A stretch of 64,000 nucleotides of DNA from CBDCFV01 sp965203835. Lineage in GTDB: Bacteria; Chloroflexota; Dehalococcoidia; Lucifugimonadales; UBA3495. Position 1 is the first letter of the stretch; every line of letters starts with the position of its first letter. A model generated the notes under the pieces. It was not told the origin of the DNA. It saw only the letters and a program-made list of their open reading frames with translations, and made no database searches. Both the position numbers and the translations under genes were made by a program. Location: contig OZ241919.1 in the NCBI GenBank assembly GCA_965203835.1, positions 3,720,001 to 3,784,000 of the forward strand, given 5' to 3'. Below, piece after piece: positions 1-8,833 of this stretch.

Positions 1-519
1 CGACACTCTGAACCACAAGCGATCACCGTGCAATCCGATGCGGTCTTCATTGACGAACTCGAAGGTGTAACGGCTGCCCTCTTCGTCGGGATCCGGCGGC
101 GCCAATAAGTCAAGTGCCAGCACCCTCTTGGGAAAGGCATCCGAACTATTCCACCACTTGTAGGGCAGCTTGATGGCCATCGAACCGCGCAGGCCTATGT
201 TGAACGCGGTCAACCGCTGCTGGCCGTCGAGTACGGCGGTGAGAGGCTTATTGTGGATTGGCCCGAGTTCCGGACAGTGCGGGTTGTTGCGCTGGTGGTA
301 TTCCCGTACGAAATCGTACCAGCGGTACTGGCCGGAATTCTGGGACTCAACCCTCCAGAACATGAACTCGCCGAAGGGATAGCCCTGCATCACGCTGTCA
401 AACAGATTGCATACCTGTTCCGGCCGCCAGACAAACTCGCGCTGGATCGCCGGCAGAACGTATTCATGGGATGCGATGCTGTCCAGCGTTTGTTTTATGG
501 TGCCTCCTTGTTGGTGCAT
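1..519 (-). CDS. DUF262 protein, GmrSD-like N-terminal domain (partial)
   Basis: Reverse-strand frame open from an ATG at 519 to the window edge (173 codons, no stop seen). A strong ribosome site, GGAGGA, lies 5 bases upstream of the ATG. The protein has IQREFVW at residues 25-31 and DGQQRLTA at 98-105, the two hallmark motifs of DUF262 (ParB/sulfiredoxin-like fold), as in the GmrS half of GmrSD type IV restriction enzymes, where the DGQQR motif is tied to NTP-dependent cleavage of modified DNA. Whether a GmrD (DUF1524 HNH) domain follows cannot be seen. A DUF262 protein next to other accessory genes is compatible with defence, but many DUF262 proteins are uncharacterised. The domain call is firm; the role is inferred. 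Confidence 0.85.
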   Translation of the reverse strand, partial: MHQQGGTIKQTLDSIASHEYVLPAIQREFVWRPEQVCNLFDSVMQGYPFGEFMFWRVESQNSGQYRWYDFVREYHQRNNPHCPELGPIHNKPLTAVLDGQQRLTAFNIGLRGSMAIKLPYKWWNSSDAFPKRVLALDLLAPPDPDEEGSRYTFEFVNEDRIGLHGDRLWFRVS

Positions 520-1194
520 TTGCCTTCCTCCGATTGGGCGTTCGAGTCAACCGTTACCCAGGGCAAGAACACCTCGCCTTCCAACCGAACTTACAAGAGG
601 CCTAGCGCTATTGCCTTCATGTCGTGACGCGGGGGCGCCTTCTCACGAGTTCAATCAAGAAGCCTCGGGCTTATTTCAGAGCCGTCGGCAACCCCTTCTC
701 TACGAAAACCAACCGTTGCGACATGATTCCACTAACAATTGCCAAAATAGCCAATACAGGCGACATGGCTGAGCCAACAATATTGCACAGGAAGCTGTCG
801 CATCGTTATGTCAAACAGACACAGATGCTCACTCCCGCGAGAACAAGTCCAAGCAACAAGAGGGGTAGACCGGAGGATGGTAAGAAAAATTCGCCCTTGA
901 TTTCCCATTGTTTCGGGAATGCCGACGAATTGGCAGGGGACCTCGGGGCAAATGGAGGACGGACCGGGAGCATCCATGAGGGCCCCTCGCGGCAAGGATA
1001 GGTTACTCGCTACAGTCCCCGTCCTTAATGTGCGCCAAACGAGGGGCGTGTTGCCCATCCCGCCAAGGAAGGCGCACATAGTTGAAGAACAAAGGACTGT
1101 AGCGAACGGGACTCTAGCCGCTTAGGGCTGCTGTGTCAAGTTCACAATTGTTGCCCGTTTGACATTCGCCTAATTCACCGGTAGCATTCTTCAC
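520..1194. other. no convincing gene, 520-1194
   Basis: Open frames here lack ribosome sites and recognisable motifs, and they overlap one another on both strands. Nothing supportable was found between the DUF262 start and the candidate RNA that follows. Confidence 0.5.
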
Positions 1195-1310
1195 ATACAG
1201 TGACCCGGCGGTGCGGTAACACCCCGGGTCGTGGCGCCACCTGATGTGGACAGGTGAAGCGGTGGTATTGTACTACTTGCAGACCCGCTCCTAACAGGGG
1301 CGGGTCTTTT
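1195..1310 (+). ncRNA. candidate structured non-coding RNA
   Basis: Three stable hairpins lie in a row without an ORF. The first is GACCCGG (1202-1208) with CCGGGTC (1224-1230), extended inward by GGTG/CACC around a CGGTAA loop with a single bulged C. The second is CACCTG (1238-1243) with CAGGTG (1251-1256). The third is a terminator stem at 1281-1307. This order (compact hairpins followed by an intrinsic terminator) is typical of a small RNA or a leader. No known class (SRP, 6S, tmRNA, RNase P, riboswitch) was recognised, and the 5' end is not defined. Confidence 0.35.
1281..1310 (+). terminator. rho-independent terminator
   Basis: AGACCCGC (1281-1288) pairs perfectly with GCGGGTCT (1300-1307) across an 11-base loop and runs into TTTT. 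It would terminate plus-strand transcription and is the last hairpin of the candidate RNA. Confidence 0.7.
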
Positions 1311-1859
1311 CATTTGCCTTCTGAGCAAATGATGATCTCAGCAGGACATGGCACATGGGGAGCCGAAAATGGATGCTGGAGATGACTATGGACTCTACAA
1401 CGTCTCGTCATCGGCTCGGTGGTATGGCATCGGAGCCGTTCGTGCTCCGACATACACGACAACTAGGGATGATGTTTCACCACGACATAAGTCGGTTACC
1501 ACTCATTTATCCGGAGATTCCCTCAGATGATTTAACCTGCGTTGGTCCGGAGGCTCAGGTGACTAAGCTCTAGGTTCCCATATCCACGCTGCCACAGAAA
1601 CACGGTTCTTGAGAGTTGTGCAGGGAAATCCACGGCGACTTTGAAACTGCGTGAGGTTGGAAGGAACAGAAGTGTTGGCAACACTAGGTCATGGAGTACC
1701 CAGAATGCCTGGCTGATTCCATGTGAGTTTATCCGGTTCGCTCCTCCCCGCCGCGGTGAGGTTTTGGAGCGTAACGAAAAGAGACTTATCTTCAGGAGGT
1801 ATGGGTGAGGCGGTCAACCATTTGACGTTTTCTCAATTCCTATTGACAAGAGGTTAGAC
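1311..1859. other. no convincing gene, 1311-1859
   Basis: Two short overlapping frames near 1348-1573 have no recognisable motif. The last 60 bases contain a TTGACG-like box and an AGAGG ribosome site serving the gene at 1860. Confidence 0.45.
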
Positions 1860-2516
1860 ATGACACAGTTACGTAGAAACGGGCCTTACTTTTGGGTAAC
1901 CTGGCTGACAAAGCTGTTGGCTGGAGAAAACACGTGCGAATGGGCGGCATGGTTCAAAGCCCAACACGAAAGCGGCAGTTGGAAACAGGTTCCCAACTCT
2001 CTCGACCTGACTATGTGGCAGATGAAGCATACCGCAAGACTCCATGAAGCCGTTGAACAGTGGGAGGGAAGAGGTTTCTCTGTGTTAACTGAGAACAGCA
2101 ACGCATTCACGCTCAAGGGCATTGCTGCCACCCTGGGAGGCAAACCCGACCTGATCGCCAGACAGGGCAACTCAGGCACAATAGTTGACATTAAGACGGG
2201 AAAGCCCAGTCCTTCCCACAATATTCAGGTATTGACCTACATGTTCGCCGTCCCTAAGGCAGTCCAACAACACCACGGGGTTCACTTCGACGGTCAGGTG
2301 GTCTATACCGACCATGTGGTCGACATCCCGGCATCTGCGGTCGACGACGACTTCATAGAGACCCTGTCCCGAATGATACGCCGGTTGGCTTCGAAAACGC
2401 CTCCTGGGAAGGCTCCCAGCCTGGCGGAGTGCGGTTTCTGCAACATTACATCTACCGACTGTCCTGAGAGAATGGCCGTGGGGTATTTGCATGAGGGGAA
2501 TACCGATGTTTTCTGA
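1860..2516 (+). CDS. Cas4-like PD-(D/E)XK nuclease with probable Fe-S cluster
   Basis: A 218-aa protein starting at an ATG with AGAGG 7 bases upstream. The core motif is GGKPDLIA (93-100, Asp97) followed by VDIKTGK (109-115, Asp110 and Lys112) and Gln123 in a QVLTYM helix, the order D...DxK...Q of the PD-(D/E)XK superfamily. One cysteine near the N-terminus (Cys26) and three at the C-terminus (Cys191, Cys194, Cys201 in CGFC and DCPER) match the four ligands of the Fe-S cluster in Cas4/AddB/RecB-type exonucleases. No cas genes or CRISPR array are in the window, so a solo Cas4-like nuclease from a mobile element or repair context is more likely than an adaptation role. Fold confidence is good; function is inferred. 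Confidence 0.7.
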   Translation: MTQLRRNGPYFWVTWLTKLLAGENTCEWAAWFKAQHESGSWKQVPNSLDLTMWQMKHTARLHEAVEQWEGRGFSVLTENSNAFTLKGIAATLGGKPDLIARQGNSGTIVDIKTGKPSPSHNIQVLTYMFAVPKAVQQHHGVHFDGQVVYTDHVVDIPASAVDDDFIETLSRMIRRLASKTPPGKAPSLAECGFCNITSTDCPERMAVGYLHEGNTDVF

Positions 2517-2725
2517 CGATTAATATTTACCTTAACCATGGGGGCGGATTAACTGAGATTTCTATGATGAGGTGAAACCGAGCGCGCTACAGCTTGCCCC
2601 ATCTGTCACCTCCATAAAGGGCTGTACTGGTCGGTCTTCGCTGGGGAAGCTGGCCAATGACGTTTGAAACATAAAATACGAACACACAGATGTCGACCTG
2701 GTCCCGTTAAGCCACGGGCCACGGT

Positions 2726-2992
2726 TTAACAGTAGGCGTCTATCCCGGCCAGCGGGTCATGGTCGCTTATCTGCTCCGCAACGGTAACGAGGGGCGTGCC
2801 ATTGATGTACAGAACAATCACGTCAATGGCTTCATCCTTATCAATGACGTTATTGCGGTTGCGATCTGCGCAGACCAAGTAATGCGTCTCTACCGAAGCA
2901 ACAACGGCTGGGATCAAACCCGTAAACACGAGGGCAAGCGCGATAACCGCGCCCATCCCAGCCGATGCAATGGAGATGATAAACTTATTCAT
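2726..2992 (-). CDS. small secreted protein with dockerin-like EF-hand loop
   Basis: 88 aa from the ATG at 2992, preferred because GAAGAGGA sits 5 bases upstream and ATGAATAA overlaps the stop of the upstream gene, a sign of translational coupling. Residues 1 to about 33 form a signal peptide or membrane helix. The mature part contains DRNRNNVIDKDEAIDVIVLY, which fits the calcium-binding loop D-x-N-x-N-x-x-I-x-x-x-E of dockerin/EF-hand repeats. The same DEAI plus hydrophobic LY pattern ends the three LRR proteins at 52.6-61.8 kb. It is the last gene of a small reverse-strand membrane operon. Function unknown; extracellular calcium binding is inferred. Confidence 0.6.
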   Translation of the reverse strand: MNKFIISIASAGMGAVIALALVFTGLIPAVVASVETHYLVCADRNRNNVIDKDEAIDVIVLYINGTPLVTVAEQISDHDPLAGIDAYC

Positions 2993-3221
2993 TGGCGTCC
3001 TCTTCCCACTCACTGCCGTAACTGGTAATCGCTTTCAAGAAAGCTCCACCGGCAATCACGAGCAGGCTAACCAGGATCAGTAATGTGCTGATCGCTCCGC
3101 CCGTGTTCCGCTTTGGTTCCATGTCCATCACGGCAGAAGCGCACGACACCCACATGCCGATTAAGCCGAGGCAGAACAAACTCAACCCAAACCACAGCAG
3201 GAACCGGGCTATTCGTTGCAT
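2985..3221 (-). CDS. small two-helix membrane protein
   Basis: From the ATG at 3221 the product is 78 aa: a short basic start (MQRIARF), a hydrophobic segment at about 7-33, a polar loop with MEPKRNT, then a second hydrophobic segment at about 44-63 and an acidic tail (EWEEDANE). The frame is open further upstream, but the added residues look non-coding, so the internal ATG is chosen. The stop overlaps the start of the EF-hand gene by 8 bases. No family recognised. Confidence 0.5.
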   Translation of the reverse strand: MQRIARFLLWFGLSLFCLGLIGMWVSCASAVMDMEPKRNTGGAISTLLILVSLLVIAGGAFLKAITSYGSEWEEDANE

Positions 3222-3262
3222 CCGCACGTTGCGACTCAAGAATGTCTTCTTATCCGCTCGCC

Positions 3263-3571
3263 TCACCGCTTGTTCCGCCACCAACACAAACCCCAGGTTC
3301 CCGACCCGGCAAGCAGCGTGAACACGACGGGAAGTATCCAGCCCTCCAGAGCATCCCGCAGTTCGTAGACCCAATCATCGCGCGGATAGCAACCGCTGGC
3401 ATACTGGCCCGCGAACCAGTCCCATATAGCATAGGACGCCACCCGCCCCAAGATACCGAATCCGGCACCTATCCATCCGCCCCACGTCCGCGTCACACCC
3501 GCCATACTCGCGCCGCACATGCCCCCCACCCCGCAAGGGACCAACACCGGCAACACCAGATACAGGGCCAC
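3263..3571 (-). CDS. hypothetical membrane protein
   Basis: 102 aa if a GTG at 3571 is used. Hydrophobic stretches at about 1-24, 31-47 and 79-98 suggest three membrane spans, with a CYPRDDW loop between them. The N-terminus is doubtful: a TAG lies seven codons upstream of the start, and the next frame over (MGLLVVV) would supply a more natural hydrophobic start, so an ancient frameshift is possible. It is followed after 41 bases by the small membrane gene, suggesting one operon. No family recognised. Confidence 0.4.
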   Translation of the reverse strand: MALYLVLPVLVPCGVGGMCGASMAGVTRTWGGWIGAGFGILGRVASYAIWDWFAGQYASGCYPRDDWVYELRDALEGWILPVVFTLLAGSGTWGLCWWRNKR

Positions 3572-3939
3572 AGCGACCAGTACGGACTACCACGAGAAGT
3601 CCCATGAACTCTCGGTACCGATGACCTGTAGAATTAGCGTCATCAAGCAAATCTCATCCAAATGGGTAGCGTTCTGCTCCATTATAGGGATTCATTATCA
3701 GCAAGGTTAATGTCGCAGAATTATTTATGTTATCCCTCCCACGTAGTTGATGGGGAGGTGAACCTATAGTGAAAATGCACTAATATAAATATCACGCTCC
3801 CAAAAGCACAGCTCCGACGCCAGGGTGCCGAGGCTTTTGTTTGTCTAAACCGAAGCCAAGGTGAAATGCGCAGAAACAAGGGGTAAATTCTTGGAGCAAC
3901 TGGGTTAGCCTGTCTTGGAACCAGGGGAGGGTAGTTGTG
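3572..3939. other. no convincing gene, 3572-3939
   Basis: Only overlapping low-quality frames. A CCTCCC...GGGGAGG inverted repeat near 3736-3763 is visible but has no T-tract. Confidence 0.4.
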
Positions 3940-4031
3940 ATGGGCATGAGAGATATAGACCGGTTTCTCCAACAGTGGAAGATGAGCGTAAGGGATGTGC
4001 GTCAACGTATGATTCTGGCGCCCACGCCGAG
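3940..4031 (+). pseudogene. N-terminal remnant of an IS630-like transposase
   Basis: ATG at 3940 behind GGGAGGG opens a 46-codon frame whose first 30 residues (RFLQQWKMSVRDVRQRMILA and then PTP) resemble the leader of IS630-family transposases, which normally continue with a helix-turn-helix. Here the similarity stops at about 4031, where the frame enters TGTAATCGGCGGAGGTAA, a sequence that also truncates a recombinase gene at 44.0 kb. Truncation by another element is the simplest reading. Family assignment is from pattern memory only. Confidence 0.45.
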
Positions 4032-4049
4032 TGTAATCGGCGGAGGTAA
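4030..4049 (+). repeat. 20-bp repeat at a gene truncation point, copy 1
   Basis: Identical 20-base string to 43999-44018. Both copies lie in the same orientation exactly where an open reading frame loses its family similarity, so this is probably the terminus of an otherwise unseen mobile element. Confidence 0.6.
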
Positions 4050-4088
4050 ATTGGACCGTGCAGGCGGATTGACCGACTGACATTTGGC

Positions 4089-5735
4089 TGTCGTAGTTCA
4101 GGAAGAATGTCCGTTCAACTGTTCAGGAGAAATGTCACCTGCCGACTCTGTGATGGTATCAGATCTCGTCTCGGTCGATGCAGCCGGAGACCGACGCATC
4201 GGCGGACTCTCAGCATCGATGTATTTCCGCACGGTGTTGCGGTGAATGCCCAACTCCCTGGCCATGCCCCGGATCGACAGCCCCCTGAGCTTGGTCTGCT
4301 GCACCGCCTTCCATCGTTCCCTCTGCAGGAAGGTCGGTTTTCCAGGTGACGGGAATACCTGCAGCTCACCGGTAGGAGTATCATCCACCGAGACGGTGTG
4401 GTCACCTTCTGGACAGACTTGGGAGTTGAGCATTTCCTGAGTGCTCGCCGAAGCCGGTGACGGGAGTCCTGGATCGGGACTGTGGACAGGTGCGGATGGA
4501 AGAGAACCTCGGGTTCTGCGGAGAGTGCCTGGGCTGGGAGGAGCTTCCTGGGCAGCGATGATGCGTCCATCATGCTGCACCGACAATCGGCCGTCCAGTC
4601 CTTCCAGGATCACCACCTGGGCCCCGGCATAGCTGGGTCGTTCCAGGCTGGGGAGCAGTTGCAGAGTCCGCTTCTGGAACCTGACGGTGTTGTCCCTGGC
4701 CACCCTCCTGCGGTGCTTGAAGCACAGGACTTGTTCCAGGCGAAGGTCCGGCTGCAGGGACCGGAAAGCAAGCCCGGAACACTGGGCCGGCACTTGGAAC
4801 CGCCGGTTGAACCGGGGCAGAAACTGCCGGAGCACGGCATTGGCCTGTTCCATGGTGGTGGCCTCAGCCAGCCGAAGTTCGGTGATCAGCCGGTCCTGGA
4901 AGGTGCCAGCCGTCCGCTCTACCCGTCCCTTGGCCTGGGGCGACAAGGCGAATATCATCTGGATACCCAGCTCATCCATTGCCTTGCCGAACTGGGTGGG
5001 CGTGCCGGCGGGTTGATACTCCGACTTGTGCTTGAAGACCGGGTGGCGGTCGGCGTAGAGGGTCAGGAGCATACCGCGGCGGCGCAGTAAGCCCTGCATG
5101 AGCAGGAAGTAGTTGTGGGCATCCTCCTGGCCGCAGAAGAGAGCATTGACCACGGCGCCGGTGGCATCATCCACCGCGATAAGCAGGGTGAACCGGGGGC
5201 CGTCGTCGCCCAGCCACCGGTGATAGCTGCCGTCCAACTGGACCAGCATACCCTCCCGAGGCATCCGCTGCCGGCGCACCCGGTGTTTCGGTAGGCGTCG
5301 TCGCCGAGGACTTTTCAATCCGGCGCTTACCAGGATCCGCCGCAGGGTGGTCCTGCCGATGACGATACCCTCGCGTTCGGCAAGCAACTCGCTTAGATGG
5401 GAGTGGTTGGCGCCTTTGTAGGTGGTGCGGGCCAGGTGGACCACGTCGGACACCACGGCATTGGGCGTGGCGTTGGTCGGTCTGCGGCCCCGGAGACCGT
5501 GGGCTAGGGCGGCGGCGCCTCTATCCTGGTAGGCGGTCACAATGCGCCGGGCGTGGCGCGGGCTGACGCCCATCAGTTCAGCCGCTTGGTCCAGGGTAGT
5601 GTGCTCCGCGAGGAAGCTGTTGAGGACCTGAAGCCTGGTTTGTTCTTTCGGGGTCAAAGTCACATTCTCCATGTAGTGAATGTGACATTTCTGCTGGCCA
5701 GTTAGTCAGGACGTTCTTGCTGGACATCGACAATT
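4089..5735 (-). mobile_element. IS1202/ISNCY-type insertion sequence, complete
   Basis: A single transposase gene lies between imperfect terminal inverted repeats: TGTCGTAGTTCAG at the left (4089) and the reverse complement TGTCGATGTCCAG at the right (near 5719-5733), 10 of 13 matching. The right end CTGGACATCGACA recurs at the 3' ends of the three ISNCY-derived units at 10.9, 16.6 and 20.3 kb, which supports the boundary. Target duplication not resolved. Confidence 0.65.
4098..5672 (-). CDS. IS1202/ISNCY-family transposase
   Basis: 524-aa DDE transposase, uninterrupted. An N-terminal helix-turn-helix (about 10-55) is followed by a second DNA-binding helix set, then an RNase H-like core with LVQLDGSYH, LLIAVDDATG, TLYADRH and AKGRVERTAGTFQDRL, giving the D, D and E of the active site. 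After the core comes an unusual C-terminal extension ending in another helix-turn-helix (RGLSIRGMARELGIHRNTVR) of the kind found at the start of IS21 IstA. It is closely related to the transposase in the three broken copies at 10.98, 16.63 and 20.44 kb but clearly diverged from them. This is the only ISNCY copy here with an intact frame, so it could in principle act on the others in trans. Confidence 0.85.
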   Translation of the reverse strand: MENVTLTPKEQTRLQVLNSFLAEHTTLDQAAELMGVSPRHARRIVTAYQDRGAAALAHGLRGRRPTNATPNAVVSDVVHLARTTYKGANHSHLSELLAEREGIVIGRTTLRRILVSAGLKSPRRRRLPKHRVRRQRMPREGMLVQLDGSYHRWLGDDGPRFTLLIAVDDATGAVVNALFCGQEDAHNYFLLMQGLLRRRGMLLTLYADRHPVFKHKSEYQPAGTPTQFGKAMDELGIQMIFALSPQAKGRVERTAGTFQDRLITELRLAEATTMEQANAVLRQFLPRFNRRFQVPAQCSGLAFRSLQPDLRLEQVLCFKHRRRVARDNTVRFQKRTLQLLPSLERPSYAGAQVVILEGLDGRLSVQHDGRIIAAQEAPPSPGTLRRTRGSLPSAPVHSPDPGLPSPASASTQEMLNSQVCPEGDHTVSVDDTPTGELQVFPSPGKPTFLQRERWKAVQQTKLRGLSIRGMARELGIHRNTVRKYIDAESPPMRRSPAASTETRSDTITESAGDISPEQLNGHSS

Positions 5736-5805
5736 TGGCGGTTGAAAAGTGTACCGTCCGCCGCCATTCATAGGGGCATTTTCGACCCCATGGATGGTGC
5801 CAGGA

Positions 5806-7305
5806 ATGTACCAAGTGGAATCGTATCTGCGGGTCCGCAGGGCGGTGATGGTGGAGGGCATGAGCATTCGGGAAGCCTCCCGGATGTTCGGGCTGCACCG
5901 GGACACTGTACGGAAGATGCTGGCCTACTCCGTCCCTCCGGGCTACCGGAGGCAGACCAGGCCCCGGCGCCCCAAGCTGGAGCCATTTACCGGTATCATC
6001 GACCGCATCCTCGAAGACGATCACAAGGTCCCCAGGAAGCAGCGCCACACGGCCAAGCGCATATTCGAGCGGCTCAGGGACGAGTACGGGTTCGACGGCC
6101 AGTACACCATCGTCAAGGACTACGTAAGGGAGCATCGCCGCCGGACGAAGGAGATGTTCGTGCCGTTGTCCCACCCGCCAGGCCACGCCCAGTGCGATTT
6201 CGGCGAGGCCCTGGTGGTCATCGGCGGCGTGGAGCAGAAGGCCCACTGCTTCGCCCTGGACCTGCCTCACAGCGACGGATGCTTCGTCAAGGCCTACCCC
6301 GCCGAGACCACCGAGGCCTTCCTGGACGGACACGTCTCGGCCTTCGCCTTCCTGGGCGGCGTGCCGCAGATTATTCTCTATCACAACACCAGGCTGGCGG
6401 TGGCCAAGATACTGGGAGACGGACAGCGTACACGCACCCGTGCCTTCACCGAGGTCCAGTCCCACTACCTGTTCGAGGACCGGTTCGGGCGTCCCGGAAA
6501 GGGCAACGACAAAGGAAAGGTCGAGGGACTGGTGGGATACATGCGGCGCAACTTCCTGGTGCCCATCCCGTCCTTCGAGAGCTTTGAGGCATTGAATGCC
6601 TTCCTGGAACGGCGTTGTCTGGAGCGGATGGACGACAGGCTCAGAGGCCACAGCGAGACCATCGGACAGCGAATGGAGCGGGACCTGGAGGCGCTGCTGC
6701 CCCTGCCACCGGCGCCCTACGATGCCTGCGAGAAGCAGGCAGGCCGGGTGAGTTCCCTGTCCCTGGTCCGGTACCGGACCAACGACTATTCGGTGCCGGT
6801 GGCCTACGGGCACCGGGACGTTCTGGTGCGGGGCTACGTGGACCGGGTGGTCATCAGCTGCGGCTCTGGGGTGATCGCCAGGCATCCCCGCTCCTACCAG
6901 CGGGACGACTTCGTCTTCGATCCCATCCACTATTTGCCGCTGCTGGAGCAGAAGACGGGCGCCCTGGACCAGGCTGCGCCCCTCCAGGGATGGGACCTCC
7001 CTGACGAGTTCGGCACCCTGCGCCGGTTGCTGGAGTCACGCATGGGACGACGGGGCAAGCGGGAGTTTGTGCAGGTGCTCAGGCTGCTGGAACATTTCTC
7101 CCACCGGGAGGTGCATCACGCCGTGAGAGATGCCATCAGATTGGGAGCCGTCAGCTTCGATGCAGTGAAGCACTTGGTGCTGTGCCGGCTGGAGGGACGG
7201 CCGCCCCGGCTGGACCTGGAGCTGTACTCCTACCTGCCGCGGGTGAAGGTCAGCACCACCTACGCCGGGGACTACATGACCCTGCTGACGGGGAGGGCGT
7301 CATGA
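5806..7305 (+). CDS. istA: IS21 transposase IstA with a missing catalytic Asp
   Basis: 499 aa from ATG 5806 (MYQVESYLRVRR is the usual IstA start; an upstream GTG lies in the terminal repeat). A helix-turn-helix (MSIREASRMFGLHRDTVRK) is followed by the integrase core: Asp131 in HAQCDFGEA and Glu240 in GKVEGLVGY. The second catalytic Asp, normally in an LYDN motif, is His193 here (LYHNTRLAV; codon CAC at 6382-6384, one base from GAC). The rest of the protein is full length. Known IS21 chemistry needs all three acidic residues, so this copy is expected to be catalytically dead. Confidence 0.8.
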   Translation: MYQVESYLRVRRAVMVEGMSIREASRMFGLHRDTVRKMLAYSVPPGYRRQTRPRRPKLEPFTGIIDRILEDDHKVPRKQRHTAKRIFERLRDEYGFDGQYTIVKDYVREHRRRTKEMFVPLSHPPGHAQCDFGEALVVIGGVEQKAHCFALDLPHSDGCFVKAYPAETTEAFLDGHVSAFAFLGGVPQIILYHNTRLAVAKILGDGQRTRTRAFTEVQSHYLFEDRFGRPGKGNDKGKVEGLVGYMRRNFLVPIPSFESFEALNAFLERRCLERMDDRLRGHSETIGQRMERDLEALLPLPPAPYDACEKQAGRVSSLSLVRYRTNDYSVPVAYGHRDVLVRGYVDRVVISCGSGVIARHPRSYQRDDFVFDPIHYLPLLEQKTGALDQAAPLQGWDLPDEFGTLRRLLESRMGRRGKREFVQVLRLLEHFSHREVHHAVRDAIRLGAVSFDAVKHLVLCRLEGRPPRLDLELYSYLPRVKVSTTYAGDYMTLLTGRAS

Positions 7306-8084
7306 ACAGCAAGTCCACGCTGCTCTTGGAGCACCACCTGAAGGAGTTGAAGCTGCCCAGCTTTCTCAGGGAGTACGGAAAGACGGCGGCCCGGTGCGCC
7401 GCCGAAGGTGTGGACCACCCGGAGTACCTGCTCCGTCTCGCAGAACTGGAGCTTATCGACCGTCACCGGCGCATGGTGGAGCGGCGGGTCCGGGCGGCCC
7501 GGTTCCCGGCAGTCAAGAGCCTGGACACCTTCGACTTCCCCGCCATCCCCTCGGTGAACAAGCAACTGGTGATGGAACTGGCCCGCTGTGAATACATCGA
7601 GCGCCGGGAGAACGTCATCGCCGTCGGCAACAGCGGCACCGGCAAGACCCACGTGGCTCTCGGGCTGGGCTTGGCTGCCTGCCAGCGGGGGATGTCGGTG
7701 GGATTCACCACCGCCGCCGGCTTGGTGCACGAGATGATGTAGGCCAGGGACGAAAGACGGCTGCTCAACCTGCAAAGGCAACTGTCCCGGCTCAAGCTGC
7801 TGATCATCGACGAACTGGGCTTCGTGCCGCTTTCCCGCACCGGGGCGGAACTCCTCTTCGAGGTCTTCAGCCAGCGCTACGAGCGGGGCTCGGTACTGGT
7901 GACCACCAACCTCCCCTTCGACGAATGGACCGAGGTGTTCGGATCGGAGCGCCTCACCGGCGCATTGCTGGACCGCCTCACCCACCACGTCCACATACTG
8001 GAGATGAACGGGGAGAGCTACCGCCTCAAGCGCAGCAGGGAGACCGCTGCACCGGAAACTTCACCCGGACCGGACAACCTCTAG
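7302..8084 (+). pseudogene. istB: IS21 helper ATPase IstB, interrupted by TAG
   Basis: ATG overlaps the istA stop (ATGA). The frame encodes Walker A GNSGTGKTH and, further on, Walker B LLIIDELGF and a normal IstB end, 260 codons in all. A TAG at 7740-7742 interrupts HEMM-ARDERRL, where IstB proteins usually have Glu (GAG to TAG, one change). Frame is intact on both sides, so this is a point nonsense mutation. With the IstA defect it marks the element as dead unless the stop is read through. Confidence 0.75.
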
Positions 8085-8195
8085 CCCAAACCGAAACCCT
8101 CTCCATCCCCCGCCATAATTGCCTTAGCTTGCCTCCCCTGCAACCACTGTTCATCCTCCAAATGGTACACAATTCCTCCGCCACAGTGGTACATT

Positions 8196-8730
8196 TTATC
8201 GCCGCCCTTGACAGCCGTGGGTGGGCCAGACGAAGGAATGCCTGGAGTAGGCCAGCACCACGATCAACGCCCACACCGTGCGGCGGCGGCCCGTGTCAAG
8301 ATCGTGGATCAGGCCCAACCGGCCGAAGTCCACCTCGGCCACTTCACCGGGAGCCGTGTCCTCCATCCGCACGGTGGTCCTGCTGCGCCTGCTCCAGTTG
8401 CGTTTCTGGATGAAGCGCCGCAACGACTGGTACGACACTGGACAACCCCGCCTCAGCAGCAACTCGTGGATGCGGGTCATCTGCAGCCGGTCGCCGGTGA
8501 GCCACTGGTAGATCTGGTCCGCCCACGGAGCCAGCAGGTCCTCGCTGGGCGCCTCCGCCTCACGCGGGCCCGGCTGGCCGATGACCGCCAACCGGCAGAG
8601 TTGATCATCGGTGGGAACGGGCCCCTCCCGTGCGATACCCTCGGCTTTAGCCGAGGTCAGGTACTTGCGGACAGTGTTTCCCGAAAGGCCGGTGCCTGAT
8701 GCAATCCGACGGTATCCTTCCCCCGCCTGT
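8196..8730 (-). pseudogene. istA: N-terminal remnant of another IS21-type transposase
   Basis: Reverse-strand frame with a helix-turn-helix (GYRRIASGTGLSGNTVRKYL), a linker, and the start of an integrase core (GEVAEVDFGRLG, then VLAYSRHSFVWPT). The protein breaks off at about 8216, before the second catalytic Asp, at the right end of IS21 element 1. It lacks a clear start because the upstream part at 8730 runs into a stop. It differs in sequence from the three other IstA proteins here. Confidence 0.6.
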
Positions 8731-8833
8731 GTTAGTTACGGGGTTAAAGTGAACGAAAGTTACGGAATGGAGTTGACCCACTTGAGAAGAAGGGCATCAT
8801 CTACGGAGACTCCGTGGAGGTGCCGCAGAGAGA

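Larger units (their letters stand above)
5738..8200 (+). mobile_element. IS21-family element 1 (inactive)
   Basis: istA and istB-like genes overlap by ATGA and are bounded by GAAAAGTGTACC at the left (5744) and the inverse GGTACATTTTATC at the right (8188-8200), with a second GGTACAC repeat just inside the right end, as in the multiple terminal repeats of IS21. The element carries a lost catalytic Asp in IstA and a nonsense codon in IstB. Confidence 0.65.

Noticed and set aside
1860..2516. Cas4 as part of a CRISPR-Cas system
   Set aside because: No cas1/cas2 or repeat array nearby; only the nuclease fold is supported.
5578..6930. Long reverse-strand open frame of 450 codons opposite istA
   Set aside because: It is the antisense shadow of a high-GC istA gene; no motifs and no ribosome site.
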